This document shows, one piece after another, positions 54,488 through 62,915 of a DNA stretch of 62,915 nt; position 1 is the first letter of the stretch, and the number at the start of each line of letters is the position of its first letter. Position numbers and translations under genes: made by a program. Source of the stretch: Burkholderiales bacterium (GTDB lineage Bacteria; Pseudomonadota; Gammaproteobacteria; Burkholderiales; Burkholderiaceae_C). A model generated the notes under the pieces. The model was given only the letters and a program-made list of their open reading frames with translations. It did not search any database and was not told the DNA's origin. Location of the stretch: the NCBI GenBank assembly GCA_028868825.1, contig JAGWTU010000029.1:1-62915 (forward strand). Reading direction: 5' to 3'.

Positions 54488-57400
54488 ATGCTCGTAGGCG
54501 TCGTCAAGGTCGCACTGCAGCGGCCGTACACCTTCGTCGTGCTGGCGCTGCTGCTGCTCATCGTCGGGCCGCTGACGGCGCTGCGCACGCCCACCGACAT
54601 CTTCCCCGAGATCCGCATCCCGGTCATCGCCGTCGCCTGGCAGTACACCGGGCTGCCGCCCGAGGAGATGAACGGCCGCGTGACGACGCTGTTCGCGCGC
54701 TTCCTGACGACGACGGTCAACGACATCGAGCATATCGAGTCGAACTCGTACGCCGGCGTCGGCATCGTCAAGATCTTCTTCCAGAGCGGCGTCAACGTCG
54801 CCGTCGCCAACGCCCAGGTCACCGCAGTGGCGCAGGTCGCGCTGCGCCAGATGCCGCCGGGGGCGACGCCGCCGCTGATCCTCAACTACAACGCCTCGAC
54901 GGTGCCGATCCTGCAGCTCGCCCTCTCGGGCAAGGGGCTGTCGGAGCAGAACCTGTTCGACCTCGGCATCAACACCGTGCGTACGCCGCTGGTGACGATC
55001 CCCGGCGCGGCGATTCCGTATCCCTACGGCGGCAAGCAGCGCCAGGTGCAGGTCGACCTCGACCCGGCGGCGCTGGCCGCGCGCGGCCTCTCGGCGCAGG
55101 AGGCGACCGCGGCGCTGGCGGCGCAGAACGTGCTCGTGCCGGTGGGCACGCAGAAGATCGGCGACCTCGAATACACGCTCAAGCTCAACGGCGCGCTCGC
55201 GGCGATCAAGGACCTCGCGAACCTTCCGATCAAGGTTGCCAACGGCACCACGATCTACCTGCGCGACGTCGCCTTCGTCCACGACGGCAACGCGCCGCAG
55301 GCCAGCATCGTCCATGTCGACGGTGCGCGCTCGGTGCTGATGTCGGTGCTCAAGAACGGCGCCACCTCGACGCTGGCCATCGTCGACGGCATCCGCGCCA
55401 AGATCGCCGCGATGAAGCCGGCCTGGCCCGACAACCTCGATGTCGTGCCGATCAACGACCAGTCGATCTTCGTGCGCGCGGCGATCCGCGGCGTCGCCAC
55501 CGAGGGCGCCATCGCCGCCGCGCTGACGAGCTTGATGATCCTGCTCTTCCTCGGCAGCTGGCGCTCGACGGTGATCATCGCAGTGTCGATCCCGCTGGCC
55601 ATCCTGGGCTCGATCATCGCGCTGGCGGCCATCGGCGAGACGCTCAACATCATGACGCTGGGTGGCCTCGCGCTGGCCGTCGGCATCCTCGTCGACGACG
55701 CCACGGTGACGATCGAGAACATCAACTGGCACCTCGAGCAGGGCAAGGACGTCGAGACCGCGATCCTCGACGGCGCGAACCAGATCGTCACCCCGGCCTT
55801 CGTCTCGCTGCTGTGCATCTGCATCGTCTTCGTGCCGATGTTCTTCCTGCAGGGCGTGGCGCGCTTCCTCTTCGTGCCGATGGCCGAGGCGGTGATGTTC
55901 GCGATGATCGGCTCGTTCATCCTCTCGCGCACGCTGGTGCCGACGATGGCCCACTACCTGCTGCGCGCCCACGCGCCGCACACCGACCTGCACGGCAACA
56001 GCCTCGCGCTGCCGCCGACGAGCAACCCGCTCGTGCGCTTCCAGCGCGGCTTCGAGGACCGTTTCGAGCGCCTGCGCGCCGGCTACCGCGATCTGCTGCG
56101 TCTGGCGATGGGCCACCGGCGGACCTTCGTCGCGGCCTTCTTCGGCGTCGTGCTGCTCTCGTTCGGCCTGTGGCCGCTGCTGGGCAGCGATTTCTTCCCC
56201 GCCGTCGACGGCGGCCAGATCCTGATGCATGCGCGGGTGCCGGTCGGCACCCGGGTCGAGGACTCGGCGGTGCGCTTCGCGGCGATCGAGAACGCGATCC
56301 GCGAGGTCGTGCCGCCGGCCGAGATCCGCACCCTGGTCGACAACATCGGCCTGCCGCCGAGCAGCATCAACCTGACCTACAACAACACCGGCGTCGTCGG
56401 CAGCCAGGACGGCGACATCCAGATCGCGCTGCGCGCCGAGCACCGGCCCACGGCCGACTACGTGCGCGAGCTGCGCGAGCTGCTGCCGCGGCGTTTCCCC
56501 GACACGACGTTCTCGTTCCCGCCGGCCGACATCGTCAGCCAGATCCTGAATTTCGGCGCGCCGGCGCCGATCGACATCCAGGTCCGCGGCGCCAACCTCG
56601 CGGCCGACTACGACTACGCCAACCGCTTGCTGAAGGCCGTCAAGCGCATTCCCGGCGTCGCCGACGCGCGCATCCAGCAGTCGCGCCGCAGCCCGGCGTT
56701 CAACATCGACCTCGACCGCACCCAGGCCGTCGGACTCGGGCTGACGACGCGCGACGTGACGAACAGCCTCGTCGTCAACCTCGCCGGCAGCAGCCAGGTC
56801 GCGCCGACCTACTGGCTCAATCCGGTCAGTGGCGTGACCTACCCGATCGTCATCCAGACGCCGCAATACCGGCTCGACTCGCTGGCCGCGCTGGCCGACC
56901 TGCCGGTGACGGCCGGCGGCGGCGCCAACGCGCGGCCGCTGGGTGGCCTGGCGACCTTCAAGCGCAGCGTCGCCAGCGCCGTGGTGACGCAGTTCGACGT
57001 CCAGAACACGGTGCAGATCAACGCCACGCCGCAGGACCGCGACCTCGGCGCCGTCGCCGACGACATCCGCCGCGCCATCAAGGACAGCGCCGGCGACCTG
57101 CCCAAGGGAGCGACCGTCGTGCTGCAGGGCCAGGTGAAGACGATGGACGCGGCCTTCTCCGGCCTGCTGTTCGGCCTGCTCGGCGCCATCGTGCTGATCT
57201 ACCTGCTCATCGTCGTCAACTTCCAGTCCTGGAGCGACCCCTTCGTCATCGTCACGGCGCTGCCGGCGGCGCTGGCCGGCATCGTCTGGATGCTGTTCGC
57301 CACCCACACGACGCTGTCGGTGCCGGCGCTCACCGGCGCCATCATGTGCATGGGCGTGGCCACCGCCAACAGCGTGCTCGTCATCAGCTTCGCGCGCGAG

Positions 57401-57697
57401 CGGCTCGAGCAGCTCGGCGACGCCGTGGAAGCCGCCGTCGACGCCGGTTTCGTGCGCTTCCGCCCGGTGCTGATGACGGCGCTGGCGATGATCATCGGCA
57501 TGCTGCCGATGGCGCTCGGCCTGGGCGAGGGCGGCGAGCAGAACGCGCCGCTGGGCCGCGCGGTGATCGGCGGCCTCGTCTTCGCGACCATCGCCACGCT
57601 GATGTTCGTGCCCGTCGTCTTCAGCCTCGTCCACGCGCGCCATCACCACCCGGCGCCGCGTTCCCCTGCCCTTGGAGTGAGTCCCCATGCCGTCTGA
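54488..57697 (+). CDS. RND efflux pump inner-membrane transporter (AcrB-like)
   Basis: Proton-driven exporter of 1069 aa with twelve membrane segments and two large periplasmic loops. The proton-relay pair Asp403-Asp404 is in GILVDDATVTIENI, matching Asp407/408 of AcrB. AGGAGG precedes the ATG at 54488. Unusually for this class, the pump gene comes before the adaptor gene, which overlaps its end by 11 bases. Substrates cannot be read from sequence. Confidence 0.94.
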   Translation: MLVGVVKVALQRPYTFVVLALLLLIVGPLTALRTPTDIFPEIRIPVIAVAWQYTGLPPEEMNGRVTTLFARFLTTTVNDIEHIESNSYAGVGIVKIFFQSGVNVAVANAQVTAVAQVALRQMPPGATPPLILNYNASTVPILQLALSGKGLSEQNLFDLGINTVRTPLVTIPGAAIPYPYGGKQRQVQVDLDPAALAARGLSAQEATAALAAQNVLVPVGTQKIGDLEYTLKLNGALAAIKDLANLPIKVANGTTIYLRDVAFVHDGNAPQASIVHVDGARSVLMSVLKNGATSTLAIVDGIRAKIAAMKPAWPDNLDVVPINDQSIFVRAAIRGVATEGAIAAALTSLMILLFLGSWRSTVIIAVSIPLAILGSIIALAAIGETLNIMTLGGLALAVGILVDDATVTIENINWHLEQGKDVETAILDGANQIVTPAFVSLLCICIVFVPMFFLQGVARFLFVPMAEAVMFAMIGSFILSRTLVPTMAHYLLRAHAPHTDLHGNSLALPPTSNPLVRFQRGFEDRFERLRAGYRDLLRLAMGHRRTFVAAFFGVVLLSFGLWPLLGSDFFPAVDGGQILMHARVPVGTRVEDSAVRFAAIENAIREVVPPAEIRTLVDNIGLPPSSINLTYNNTGVVGSQDGDIQIALRAEHRPTADYVRELRELLPRRFPDTTFSFPPADIVSQILNFGAPAPIDIQVRGANLAADYDYANRLLKAVKRIPGVADARIQQSRRSPAFNIDLDRTQAVGLGLTTRDVTNSLVVNLAGSSQVAPTYWLNPVSGVTYPIVIQTPQYRLDSLAALADLPVTAGGGANARPLGGLATFKRSVASAVVTQFDVQNTVQINATPQDRDLGAVADDIRRAIKDSAGDLPKGATVVLQGQVKTMDAAFSGLLFGLLGAIVLIYLLIVVNFQSWSDPFVIVTALPAALAGIVWMLFATHTTLSVPALTGAIMCMGVATANSVLVISFARERLEQLGDAVEAAVDAGFVRFRPVLMTALAMIIGMLPMALGLGEGGEQNAPLGRAVIGGLVFATIATLMFVPVVFSLVHARHHHPAPRSPALGVSPHAV

Positions 57698-58898
57698 AGC
57701 CGATCGCGAGCCGGTTTCGCACCGCAAGCTGCGGCTCGGCCTGCTGGCGGCGGCGCTCGTCGCCGCGGCCGTCGTCGCCGCCGGCGTCGTCAGCCGCCAC
57801 ACGCTGGCGGCCGAGCTCGACCGCCGCGCGCAGGCGCAGGCGACGCCGACGGTGGCCGTCGTGACGCCGGCGCGCGCGGCCGTTGCGGCGACGCTCGAAC
57901 TGCCCGGCCGCATCGAGGCGCAGTCGCAGGCGCCGATCTACGCCCGCGTCAGCGGCTATCTCAAGCGCTGGACGGTCGACATCGGCGCGCCGGTGAAGGC
58001 GGGCCAGCTGCTGGCCGAGATCGAGACGCCCGACCTCGACGCCCAGCTCGCGCAGGCACAGGCCGAACTGGCGAGCGCGCGCTCGAACGCCGCACTGGCG
58101 GCGAGCACGGCCAAGCGCTGGCAGGCGCTGGTGGCGACCGATTCGGTGTCGCGCCAGGAGGCCGACGAGAAGGCGAGCGACCTCGCGAACAAGGAATCGG
58201 TCGTCCACGCGCTGCAGGCCAATGTCGAGCGCTGGCGCACGCTCAAGCGCTTCGCGCGGCTGACGGCGCCCTTCGACGGCACCGTCACGGCGCGCAACAC
58301 CGATGTCGGCGCGCTGATCGCGGTCGGCGGCGCGCCGGGCTCGGAGCTCTTCGTCGTCGCCGACCTGCGCCGGCTGCGCGTCTACGTCGACGTGCCGCAG
58401 ACCCAGGTCGCGGCGATCCACGTAGGCGGCGTCGCCCGGCTGACGGTGCCCGAGCGGCCGGGCCATGTCTATGCGGCGCGCGTCGCTTCGATGTCGCACG
58501 CCATTGGCGCCGCCTCGGGTGCCATGCGCGTGCAGCTCGAGGCCGCGAACAGCGCCGGCGAGCTGCTGCCCGGCGCCTACGCGGCCATCGCTTTCGAGCT
58601 GCCGCGCGAGGCCGGCGCGCTCGCCGTGCCGCCGGGGGCGCTGATCTTCAACCAGAAGGGGCTGGCCGTGGCCGTCGTCGGCGCCGACGACCGGGTGCTG
58701 GTCAAGCCGGTGACGGTGGCGCGCGACCTCGGCTCGTCGATCGAGATCGGCAGCGGCCTGACCGCCGGCGACCGCGTCATCACGAACCCTCCCGACGGCA
58801 TCGCCAGCGGCGATGCGGTGCACGTGGCCGCGGCGGAGCCGGCGGCGGCCAATGGCGGCGGGAACGCGAGCGGGAAGGCGGCCGGTGGCACCAAGTAG
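57687..58898 (+). CDS. RND efflux periplasmic adaptor (membrane fusion protein)
   Basis: Adaptor of 403 aa: one N-terminal membrane anchor (LRLGLLAAALVAAAVVAAGVV), lipoyl-like halves around ARVSGYLKRWTVDIGAPVKAG and FDGTVTARNTDVGALIAVG, a helical hairpin between them and C-terminal barrel domains. It links the AcrB-like pump with the outer-membrane factor. Starts inside the end of the pump gene. Confidence 0.94.
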   Translation: MPSEADREPVSHRKLRLGLLAAALVAAAVVAAGVVSRHTLAAELDRRAQAQATPTVAVVTPARAAVAATLELPGRIEAQSQAPIYARVSGYLKRWTVDIGAPVKAGQLLAEIETPDLDAQLAQAQAELASARSNAALAASTAKRWQALVATDSVSRQEADEKASDLANKESVVHALQANVERWRTLKRFARLTAPFDGTVTARNTDVGALIAVGGAPGSELFVVADLRRLRVYVDVPQTQVAAIHVGGVARLTVPERPGHVYAARVASMSHAIGAASGAMRVQLEAANSAGELLPGAYAAIAFELPREAGALAVPPGALIFNQKGLAVAVVGADDRVLVKPVTVARDLGSSIEIGSGLTAGDRVITNPPDGIASGDAVHVAAAEPAAANGGGNASGKAAGGTK

Positions 58899-58902
58899 GC
58901 CG

Positions 58903-60318
58903 ATGCGCAGCGTCGCGGTCTGGGCGTTCGCGGTCTGCGCCGCGCTCGCGGCCTGCTCGCCCGCGCCGGTGCTCAAGCTGCCACCGGTGCCGCTGGCCGT
59001 GGCCTACAAGGAGGCCGCGCCCTGGACCGCCGCGCAGCCGGCCGACGCGCTGCCGCGCGCGGCGTGGTGGACGCTCTACGGCGACGCCGAACTCGACGGC
59101 CTGCAGCAGCGCTTGATCGAGCACAGCGCCGACCTCGCGGCGGCGCTGGCGCGCTACCAGCAGTCGCGCGCCGTCACCGACCAGATCCGCGCCGCGCAGA
59201 CGCCGACGCTGGGCGGCTCGCTCAATATGCAGCGCGACCGCCAGGCCGAGCTGCGGCCGCTGCGCGTGCTGGGGCCGCTCTCGCCCGACCGCTATGCGCA
59301 GAACACGCTCGGCGTCGATCTCGAATACGAGGTCGATGTCTGGGGCCGCGTGCGCAGCGCCGTCGCCGCCGGCGTCGCCAACGAGCGCGCGGCGCAGGCC
59401 GACCTCGAATCGGCGCGGCTGGCGCTGCAGGCCCAGCTCGCCGACAGCTATATCGCGCTGCGCGGACTCGACCGCGACGAGGCGCTGCTGCGCGACAGCG
59501 AATCGGCCTACGCCAAGGCGCTGGCGATGACGCAACAGCGCCACGACGGCGGCATCGTCTCGGGGCTGGATCTGGCGCGCGCGCAGGCGCAGCTCGAATC
59601 GCTGCGCTCGCAGCGCCAGCAATCGCAGGCGCAGCGCGCGCTGCTCGAACATGCGATCGCGGCACTCGTCGGCGAGTCGCCGTCGAACTTTACGATCGCG
59701 CCGCGGCTGGCCGAGATCGCGCTGCCCGCCGTGCCCGTCGGCCTGCCGTCGACGCTGCTGCAGCGCCGCGCCGACATCGCCGCCGCCGAGCGCCGCGTCG
59801 CCGCCGCGAATGCCGGCCTCGGCATCGCGCGCGCGGCCTGGTTCCCGGCGGTGACGCTGAGCGCGCTCGGCGGCTTCCAGAGCAAGGACATCGGCCGCTT
59901 CATCGTCGCGCCCAATCTGTGGTGGGCGATCGGGCCGACGCTGGCCGGCGCGATCTTCGACGGCGGCCGGCGCGATGCCGAGATCGTCCGCGTCCAGGGC
60001 CTGCTGGACGAGGCCGGTGCGAAATACCGCGGCACCGTCATCGGCGCCTTCCAGCAGGTCGAGGACAACCTCGCGCTGCTGGCGCATTACGGCGCCGCGG
60101 CGCAATCGGAGCAGGCCGCCGTCGCGGCTTCGCAGCGTTCGCTGGGCTACGCGATGTCGCGCTACCGCGAGGGCGCGGCGAGCTATCTCGAGGTCGTCGC
60201 CTCGCAGACGGCGACGCTGCAGGCGCAGCGCAACGCGCTCGACCTCGCGACGCGCCAGCGCCGTGCCAGCGTGCAGCTGATCCGCGCGCTGGGCGGGGGC
60301 TGGCAGGCGCCGGGCTGA
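58903..60318 (+). CDS. RND efflux outer-membrane factor (OprM/NodT family lipoprotein)
   Basis: TolC-like channel protein of 471 aa with a lipoprotein signal peptide (lipobox LAAC, then SPAP), two repeated helical halves with LNMQ/LGVDLEYEVDVWGR and the family tag RRADIAAAERRVAAANAGLGIARAAWFP. Begins four bases after the adaptor stop. Third gene of the tripartite pump operon. Confidence 0.94.
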   Translation: MRSVAVWAFAVCAALAACSPAPVLKLPPVPLAVAYKEAAPWTAAQPADALPRAAWWTLYGDAELDGLQQRLIEHSADLAAALARYQQSRAVTDQIRAAQTPTLGGSLNMQRDRQAELRPLRVLGPLSPDRYAQNTLGVDLEYEVDVWGRVRSAVAAGVANERAAQADLESARLALQAQLADSYIALRGLDRDEALLRDSESAYAKALAMTQQRHDGGIVSGLDLARAQAQLESLRSQRQQSQAQRALLEHAIAALVGESPSNFTIAPRLAEIALPAVPVGLPSTLLQRRADIAAAERRVAAANAGLGIARAAWFPAVTLSALGGFQSKDIGRFIVAPNLWWAIGPTLAGAIFDGGRRDAEIVRVQGLLDEAGAKYRGTVIGAFQQVEDNLALLAHYGAAAQSEQAAVAASQRSLGYAMSRYREGAASYLEVVASQTATLQAQRNALDLATRQRRASVQLIRALGGGWQAPG

Positions 60319-60346
60319 AGCCGCGCGTACGCGGGCGTCGGCGCTT

Positions 60347-62915
60347 TCAGCGCTTGCCGCGCCGGCGCAGCCCGGCGATCGCGGCCTGCTGGCGCTGGCG
60401 CTGCGCCGGGCTGAGATCGGCGCGCGCGAGCAGCGATGCGAACAGCGCCTCGGGTTCGGGCGGCGCGGCGCCGCGGCGGCCTTCCATCGCCGCCTTCAGC
60501 GCCAGCAGCTTGAGTTCGCGCCGCTTCGCTTCATGCTCGGGCGGCGTCGGCAGCTCCCAGGCCGCCTCGATCTGCAGCAGCGCTTCGTCGATGCCGATCT
60601 TCGATGGCGATGCCACCGCCGGCGCCAGGCCGGCGCGCCCCGCCAGCGCCTGCTCCCAGGCCGGCGGCAACGCGGCGATGGCGGCCCAGCGGGCTTCGAG
60701 GTCGGCGCGTGCGCTGTCGGGTTCGAGGCCGCCGGCTGCTTCGAGAGCGTCGCACAGCGCGAGCTTGGCCGCCAGCGCATCGCATTGCGCCTGCCAGCGC
60801 AGCGACTCGCTGCCGGCGATGTAGCGGCGCACGGCCTCGTGCGCGCGCTCGTAGCGGGTGTCGAGCGCGGCGGCGTCGGCGCGCGGCGCGGGGCCGGTGC
60901 GCTGCCATTGCCCGTGCACCTCGGCCAGGTTGCGCTTGAGTTCGGCCACCGGTGCGTCGGCGGCGAGCGCTTCGAGGCGCTCGATCAGCGCCAGCCGCTC
61001 CGCGCCCTGGGCCTGGTACTGCGCCTCGCGGGCGTTGAACGCGGCGTCGCGGGCGCTGAAGATGCCGTCGATGGCGCCGCGGAAGGCCTGCCACAGCGCC
61101 TGCTCGTCGCCGCGACCCAGCGGCAGCGTGCGGGCCTGTTGCTGCCATTCGTCCTGGAGCTGGCGCACGCGCTGCGTGAGTTCGCGAGGCGGCGCATCGG
61201 TGCCGAGCGCGCCGGCGGCTTCGATGAGGCGCTCACGTGCGGCCCGCGCCTGCAGCCGCACGGCCTCGAGCGGGGTTTCGAGCCGCGCCAGCGCCGCATT
61301 CATGCGCTGCACGAGCGCCTCGCGCGACTTGTGCGGCACGGTGTGCTCGAGAGGTCCGAGCTTGCGCGATTCGGCGCGGAAGCGGTCGACGGCGCCGGCG
61401 ACCTCGCGCCAGTCGGCGGCCTCGCCCTCGGGCAGCGCCACCGCATCGAGCGCATCGAGCAGCGCCAGCCGCGATGCCAGGTTCTGCTCGCGCGCCGCGC
61501 GCTGCGCGGCGATCTGCTCGGCCACTGGCTGGTAGGCGGTCTTCAGCGCGGCGTCGAAGCGCTGCCACAGCGCGCGGCTCGTCGCGCCGCCCAGGCGGTC
61601 GAGTTCCTTCCATTGCGCGCGCAGCTCGTCGATCAGCGTCGTGCGCTCCTTGATCGAGAGCTTGAGGGCCGGGCGCCCTTCGGCGCCGGCGGCGGCCAGC
61701 GCCTCGGCCTGGTCGGTGAGGTCGTCGCGGGCGCGGCCGCCGGCCCAATGCTGCCAGCCCTTGAGGCGGGCGTAATCGGCCTGCAGCGCTTCGATGCGCG
61801 TGCGCAGCGCCACCGACGGCAAGCCGCCGCCATGCAGCAGCTCGTCGATCTCGACCAGATGCTGGTGCGTCGGGCCGAGATGACCGGCGGCGAGGTCGGC
61901 CTCGGCCAGCTCGATGAGTTGCGCGAGGCGATCGCTGCGCTCGCCCTGCGCGAGGCGCTGGCGGTCCTTGGCCTCGGCGCGGCGCTGCGCCTGCTGCGCG
62001 CCGCGGGCCTCGTCCTGCGCTTGCTGCCAGCGCGCGTAGCGGGCGTCGAGCGCCGCCGCATGGCCGGCATGGGTCAGCGGCGGCAGGTCCTGCCAGCGCG
62101 GCGGCGGCGCGTCGGACGGTGCGGCCGCGCCGCCCGTCAGTTGATCGAGCAGCGCCAACCGGGCTTCGAGCGCGTCGGCGTCGGCGAGCGCGCGGTGGAT
62201 CGATTCGGCGACGGTCGCTTCGGCCACTTCTGCCACATGCGGGACCCGGGTCGCATCGGCGCCTTCGACCGCTGCGGCGCCACCTTCCGTTCGGGCCGAC
62301 AGCCGGGCCAGCGCCGCGTCCTTCGCCTGCGTCAGTGCCTGCGCCAGCGCCTGCGCCGGCGACGGCGCATCGGGGTGCGCATCGCCGGCGCCGGCGCCGA
62401 CGGCGGCTGCATCGGCCGCCGCTTTCAGGCCGGTCAGCGCCTGCTGCGCCTGCGCGATCCAGCGCTTGTGCCGCTGCTCGGCCTCGGCGCGCTGCTGCGT
62501 CGATTGCGTGAGCTGCCGGTTCAGCGCCGCGAAGGCCTCGGCCTGGGCCGCATCGATCAGCGTCGCGTCCAGCGCCTGCCAGCCGCGATCGAGTTCGACG
62601 AGCTGGTTGACGGCAGGACGCGGCTCGGCGGCGAGCGCGCGAGCGGCCTCGATCAGCCGCGCCGCCTGCTCGCCGGTCTCGCGCCGCGCGACGACGGCCT
62701 GCAGCCGCTGCTTGGCCAGCCGGTGGACGCGCCGGTCATGCTCGCGGAATTCGCGCTCGGCGCGCTTGAGCGTGGCCTCGCCGGCGATCGCGCCCACCGC
62801 CTCGAGCTTGACTTCGAGCGGCGAGGCGTCGCGCGCCAGCGCCAGCAGCGCCGCGTCGTCGCTGCCGGCGTCGCGCCGGCGCGCGGCCCAGTCGACCGGC
62901 GGCGCGGCCGGTGCC
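60347..62915 (-). CDS. DUF349-repeat protein, 5' end missing
   Basis: Long alpha-helical protein; at least 855 residues are visible and the frame stays open to the end of the window, so its start is outside. It is rich in Ala, Arg, Gln and Glu and contains several DUF349-type repeats (for example RWQDLPPLTHAG, AQWKELDRLGGATSRALWQRFDAAL, EWQQQARTLPLGRGDEQALWQAFR). No membrane segment or catalytic motif is seen. Cytoplasmic and coiled, function not established. The C-terminus is basic (GLRRRGKR). It converges on the efflux operon with 28 bases between the stops. Confidence 0.85.
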   Translation of the reverse strand, partial: APAAPPVDWAARRRDAGSDDAALLALARDASPLEVKLEAVGAIAGEATLKRAEREFREHDRRVHRLAKQRLQAVVARRETGEQAARLIEAARALAAEPRPAVNQLVELDRGWQALDATLIDAAQAEAFAALNRQLTQSTQQRAEAEQRHKRWIAQAQQALTGLKAAADAAAVGAGAGDAHPDAPSPAQALAQALTQAKDAALARLSARTEGGAAAVEGADATRVPHVAEVAEATVAESIHRALADADALEARLALLDQLTGGAAAPSDAPPPRWQDLPPLTHAGHAAALDARYARWQQAQDEARGAQQAQRRAEAKDRQRLAQGERSDRLAQLIELAEADLAAGHLGPTHQHLVEIDELLHGGGLPSVALRTRIEALQADYARLKGWQHWAGGRARDDLTDQAEALAAAGAEGRPALKLSIKERTTLIDELRAQWKELDRLGGATSRALWQRFDAALKTAYQPVAEQIAAQRAAREQNLASRLALLDALDAVALPEGEAADWREVAGAVDRFRAESRKLGPLEHTVPHKSREALVQRMNAALARLETPLEAVRLQARAARERLIEAAGALGTDAPPRELTQRVRQLQDEWQQQARTLPLGRGDEQALWQAFRGAIDGIFSARDAAFNAREAQYQAQGAERLALIERLEALAADAPVAELKRNLAEVHGQWQRTGPAPRADAAALDTRYERAHEAVRRYIAGSESLRWQAQCDALAAKLALCDALEAAGGLEPDSARADLEARWAAIAALPPAWEQALAGRAGLAPAVASPSKIGIDEALLQIEAAWELPTPPEHEAKRRELKLLALKAAMEGRRGAAPPEPEALFASLLARADLSPAQRQRQQAAIAGLRRRGKR

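Noticed and set aside
54419..57913. Minus-strand frame of over 1,100 codons opposite the RND pump gene
   Set aside because: Arg/His/Asp-rich shadow of a highly conserved pump with all its motifs on the plus strand.

Overview
The window is about 63 kb of very GC-rich DNA with dense, short-spaced operons. Gene content points to a betaproteobacterium of the order Burkholderiales: minCDE, SUF operon with SufU/SufT, Liv-type ABC transporters, trimeric Gram-negative porin, a PTS built from fused proteins. The genus cannot be fixed from the sequence alone. No tRNA, rRNA, CRISPR, IS element or phage gene was seen, and no gene-free stretch exceeds 300 bp (the largest, 23788-24076, is a promoter region described below).

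Region 1 (1-17.7 kb, + strand) is a sucrose/alpha-glucoside locus: ABC permease (cut by the window edge), ABC solute-binding protein, SLC45-like MFS sucrose carrier, GH32 sucrase, GH13 sucrose phosphorylase, TonB-dependent receptor, flavin-dependent halogenase, secreted GH31 alpha-glucosidase, and a complete sugar PTS made of two polypeptides (EIIA-HPr-EI and EIIC-EIIB-EIIB'). Two identical 12-bp palindromes of LacI-operator type precede the phosphorylase and the receptor; the regulator is not in the window.

Region 2 (17.8-23.8 kb) is housekeeping: nitronate monooxygenase-like protein, OsmC and an MFS carrier on the minus strand, then minCDE and a convergent M48 metallopeptidase.

Region 3 (23.9-41.8 kb) is the most unusual part: a catabolic block of unknown substrate. 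It holds a ShiA-family (MHS) transporter, a ThDP enzyme, an acylating aldehyde dehydrogenase, an HMG-CoA-lyase-like aldolase, a porin, an IclR regulator, an AroE-like dehydrogenase, a five-gene Liv ABC transporter, an acyl-CoA dehydrogenase, an HPPD-like dioxygenase, a TIM-barrel protein and an AEC carrier. The dioxygenase and TIM barrel together look like the two halves of the QuiC-type 3-dehydroshikimate dehydratase, but the TIM barrel has lost two of four metal ligands, and the AroE-like enzyme has lost the Ser-x-Ser shikimate clamp. The promoters of the transporter operon and the AroE-like gene are near-copies of each other (TTGTxx-17 bp-TACTGT, similar leaders, GAGCGA/TCGCTC inverted repeats upstream), so one regulator, probably the IclR protein, may control the block.

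Region 4 (41.8-52.2 kb, minus strand) has a GGDEF-EAL protein behind a photoactive-yellow-protein-like PAS protein that keeps the chromophore Cys, Tyr and Glu; the SUF operon sufBCDSU-sufT; and a PP2C/STAS/HATPase partner-switching module with an FHA domain.

Region 5 (52.3-62.9 kb) has three small proteins, an orphan Liv-type binding protein, an RND tripartite efflux operon with a palindromic operator at its promoter, and a DUF349 protein cut by the window end.
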